From Leptolyngbyaceae cyanobacterium SM1_3_5 (GTDB lineage: Bacteria; Cyanobacteriota; Cyanobacteriia; Elainellales; Elainellaceae): 5,335 nt of DNA. Of this stretch, positions 4,770 to 5,335 are shown in pieces. The notes beneath the pieces were generated by a model. It was given only the letters and a program-made list of their open reading frames with translations. It was not told the DNA's origin and ran no database searches. A program made the position numbers and the translations under genes. How positions within the stretch are numbered: position 1 is the first letter of the stretch; each line of letters opens with the position of its first letter. Where the stretch lies: assembly GCA_012031475.1 (NCBI GenBank), contig JAAUTJ010000391.1, positions 1-5,335 of the forward strand. The letters run 5' to 3'.

Positions 4770-5335
4770 ATGTAAGGACATCTGAGAGAGCCAGGAGAGC
4801 CAGAACCGTTGCAAGAACGGGGGTTGTTTGACCGGGTAGTCAGTTCCTTTCGCCAGCGACTGTCCTCGCTACCGGACAAACGCACTGGCAAAAACACTCG
4901 CTATGGGATGGAAGATGCCGCCTTGAGTGGGTTTAGCGTGTTCTTCACCCAGACCCCTTCATTTCTAGCATACCAACGCATGATGGAAGGCAGCAAGGGC
5001 AAAAGTAATGCCCAAAGCCTGTTTGGTGTGCATCAAATTCCAAGCGACAACCAGATCCGAGGCCTGTTAGACCCGGTAGCACCTGAACACGTGTTTCCTG
5101 TGTTTGAGGAAATTTTGCAGGTGTTGGAGAAGCAGGGGCAGTTAGCAAACTTCCGCTCGGTTGCGGACACCCTGTTGATTGCCTTGGATGGTACTGAGTA
5201 CTTCAGTTCGAGTCAAATCCACTGCTCGAATTGTTCAAGTCGCACGCTGAAGTCGGGGAAAACTCACTACTTCCATCGCGTCATCACGCCGGTCATTGTC
5301 TGTCCGGACAAGCCACGTGATCCTGTTCCTGAGTC
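4770..5335 (+). mobile_element. Left part of an insertion sequence with an ISNCY-type transposase
   Basis: The transposase reading frame begins just after 4773 and runs off the right edge, so only the left portion of the element is present. The exact left end is not defined: the right inverted repeat is outside the window, so no terminal repeat or target duplication can be matched. A likely boundary is somewhere in 4740-4780, and 4770 is an estimate. The leader contains AGAGCCAG twice (4787-4794, 4796-4803). No GCGATCGC octamer occurs here, unlike the DNA to the left, which agrees with foreign origin but is a weak sign over so short a stretch. Confidence 0.7.
4809..5335 (+). CDS. Transposase, ISNCY-type, N-terminal part (3' end outside the window)
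   Basis: It catalyses movement of the insertion sequence. The translated part matches my recollection of a transposase type common in cyanobacteria and usually labelled ISNCY: RLSSLPDKRTGKNTRYGMED near the start, ALSGFSVFFTQTPSFLAYQR, NAQSLFGVHQIPSDNQIR, then LDGTEYFSSSQIHCSNCSSR. D127 in LDGTEYF (codon 5187-5189) is the probable first catalytic acid of a DDE/RNase H-like domain. A CxxC pair (C139, C142) follows, and HYFHRVITPVIV is a further core strand. The frame is open to position 5335. The start is uncertain: TTG 4809 is taken as the first common start after GGAG (4794-4797); TTG 4824 and CTG 4782 are alternatives. In-frame ATGs at 4761 and 4770 are cut off by TAA 4773-4775, so the native N-terminus may be damaged. 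About 176 residues are seen. Confidence 0.88.
   Translation, partial: MQERGLFDRVVSSFRQRLSSLPDKRTGKNTRYGMEDAALSGFSVFFTQTPSFLAYQRMMEGSKGKSNAQSLFGVHQIPSDNQIRGLLDPVAPEHVFPVFEEILQVLEKQGQLANFRSVADTLLIALDGTEYFSSSQIHCSNCSSRTLKSGKTHYFHRVITPVIVCPDKPRDPVPE

Noticed and set aside
4945..5148. Minus-strand frame of 67 codons
   Set aside because: It is antisense to the transposase, which is clearly coding on the plus strand.

Overview
The window looks like chromosomal DNA from a cyanobacterium. The octamer GCGATCGC (HIP1) occurs 11 times between 571 and 4688, and GATCG-rich sequence is everywhere in that stretch. None of the 11 copies lies in the last 645 bases, which belong to an insertion sequence.

Layout from left to right. 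(1) 3-1451 (+): the 3' part, nearly all, of an HlyD-type membrane fusion protein, the periplasmic adaptor of an ABC exporter whose other genes would lie upstream. (2) 1512-1948 (+): a small predicted secreted protein whose signal peptide and body are in different frames, so it is frameshifted. (3) 2008-2418 (+): an unrecognised protein of 136 residues. (4) 2415-3017 (-): an intact cysteine dioxygenase (cupin fold) that converges on gene 3, with the two stop codons overlapping. (5) 3018-3442: about 425 bases without a convincing gene, holding the upstream region of the dioxygenase. (6) 3443-4249 (-): one unrecognised gene, about 268 codons when rebuilt, broken by a -1 shift at an A run, an in-frame TAA and a compensating +1 shift at a T run. 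(7) 4414-4680 (-): a weaker candidate for a decayed reading frame with one in-frame TGA. (8) about 4770-5335 (+): the left part of an insertion sequence with an ISNCY-type transposase that runs off the window.

Functionally, genes 1 and possibly 2 and 3 could be the tail of an export operon. The dioxygenase is a separate, oppositely transcribed unit for cysteine catabolism to cysteine sulfinate. The right half is mostly broken genes next to an insertion sequence, which fits a decaying accessory region. Because two of the shifts fall in six-base homopolymers, sequencing or assembly error is a serious alternative for those two. I see no CRISPR array, tRNA, rRNA, riboswitch or clear intrinsic terminator. 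The most interesting lead is the broken gene at 3443-4249: its first shift lies exactly on a canonical slippery heptamer and its C-terminal part carries a Cys/His cluster.
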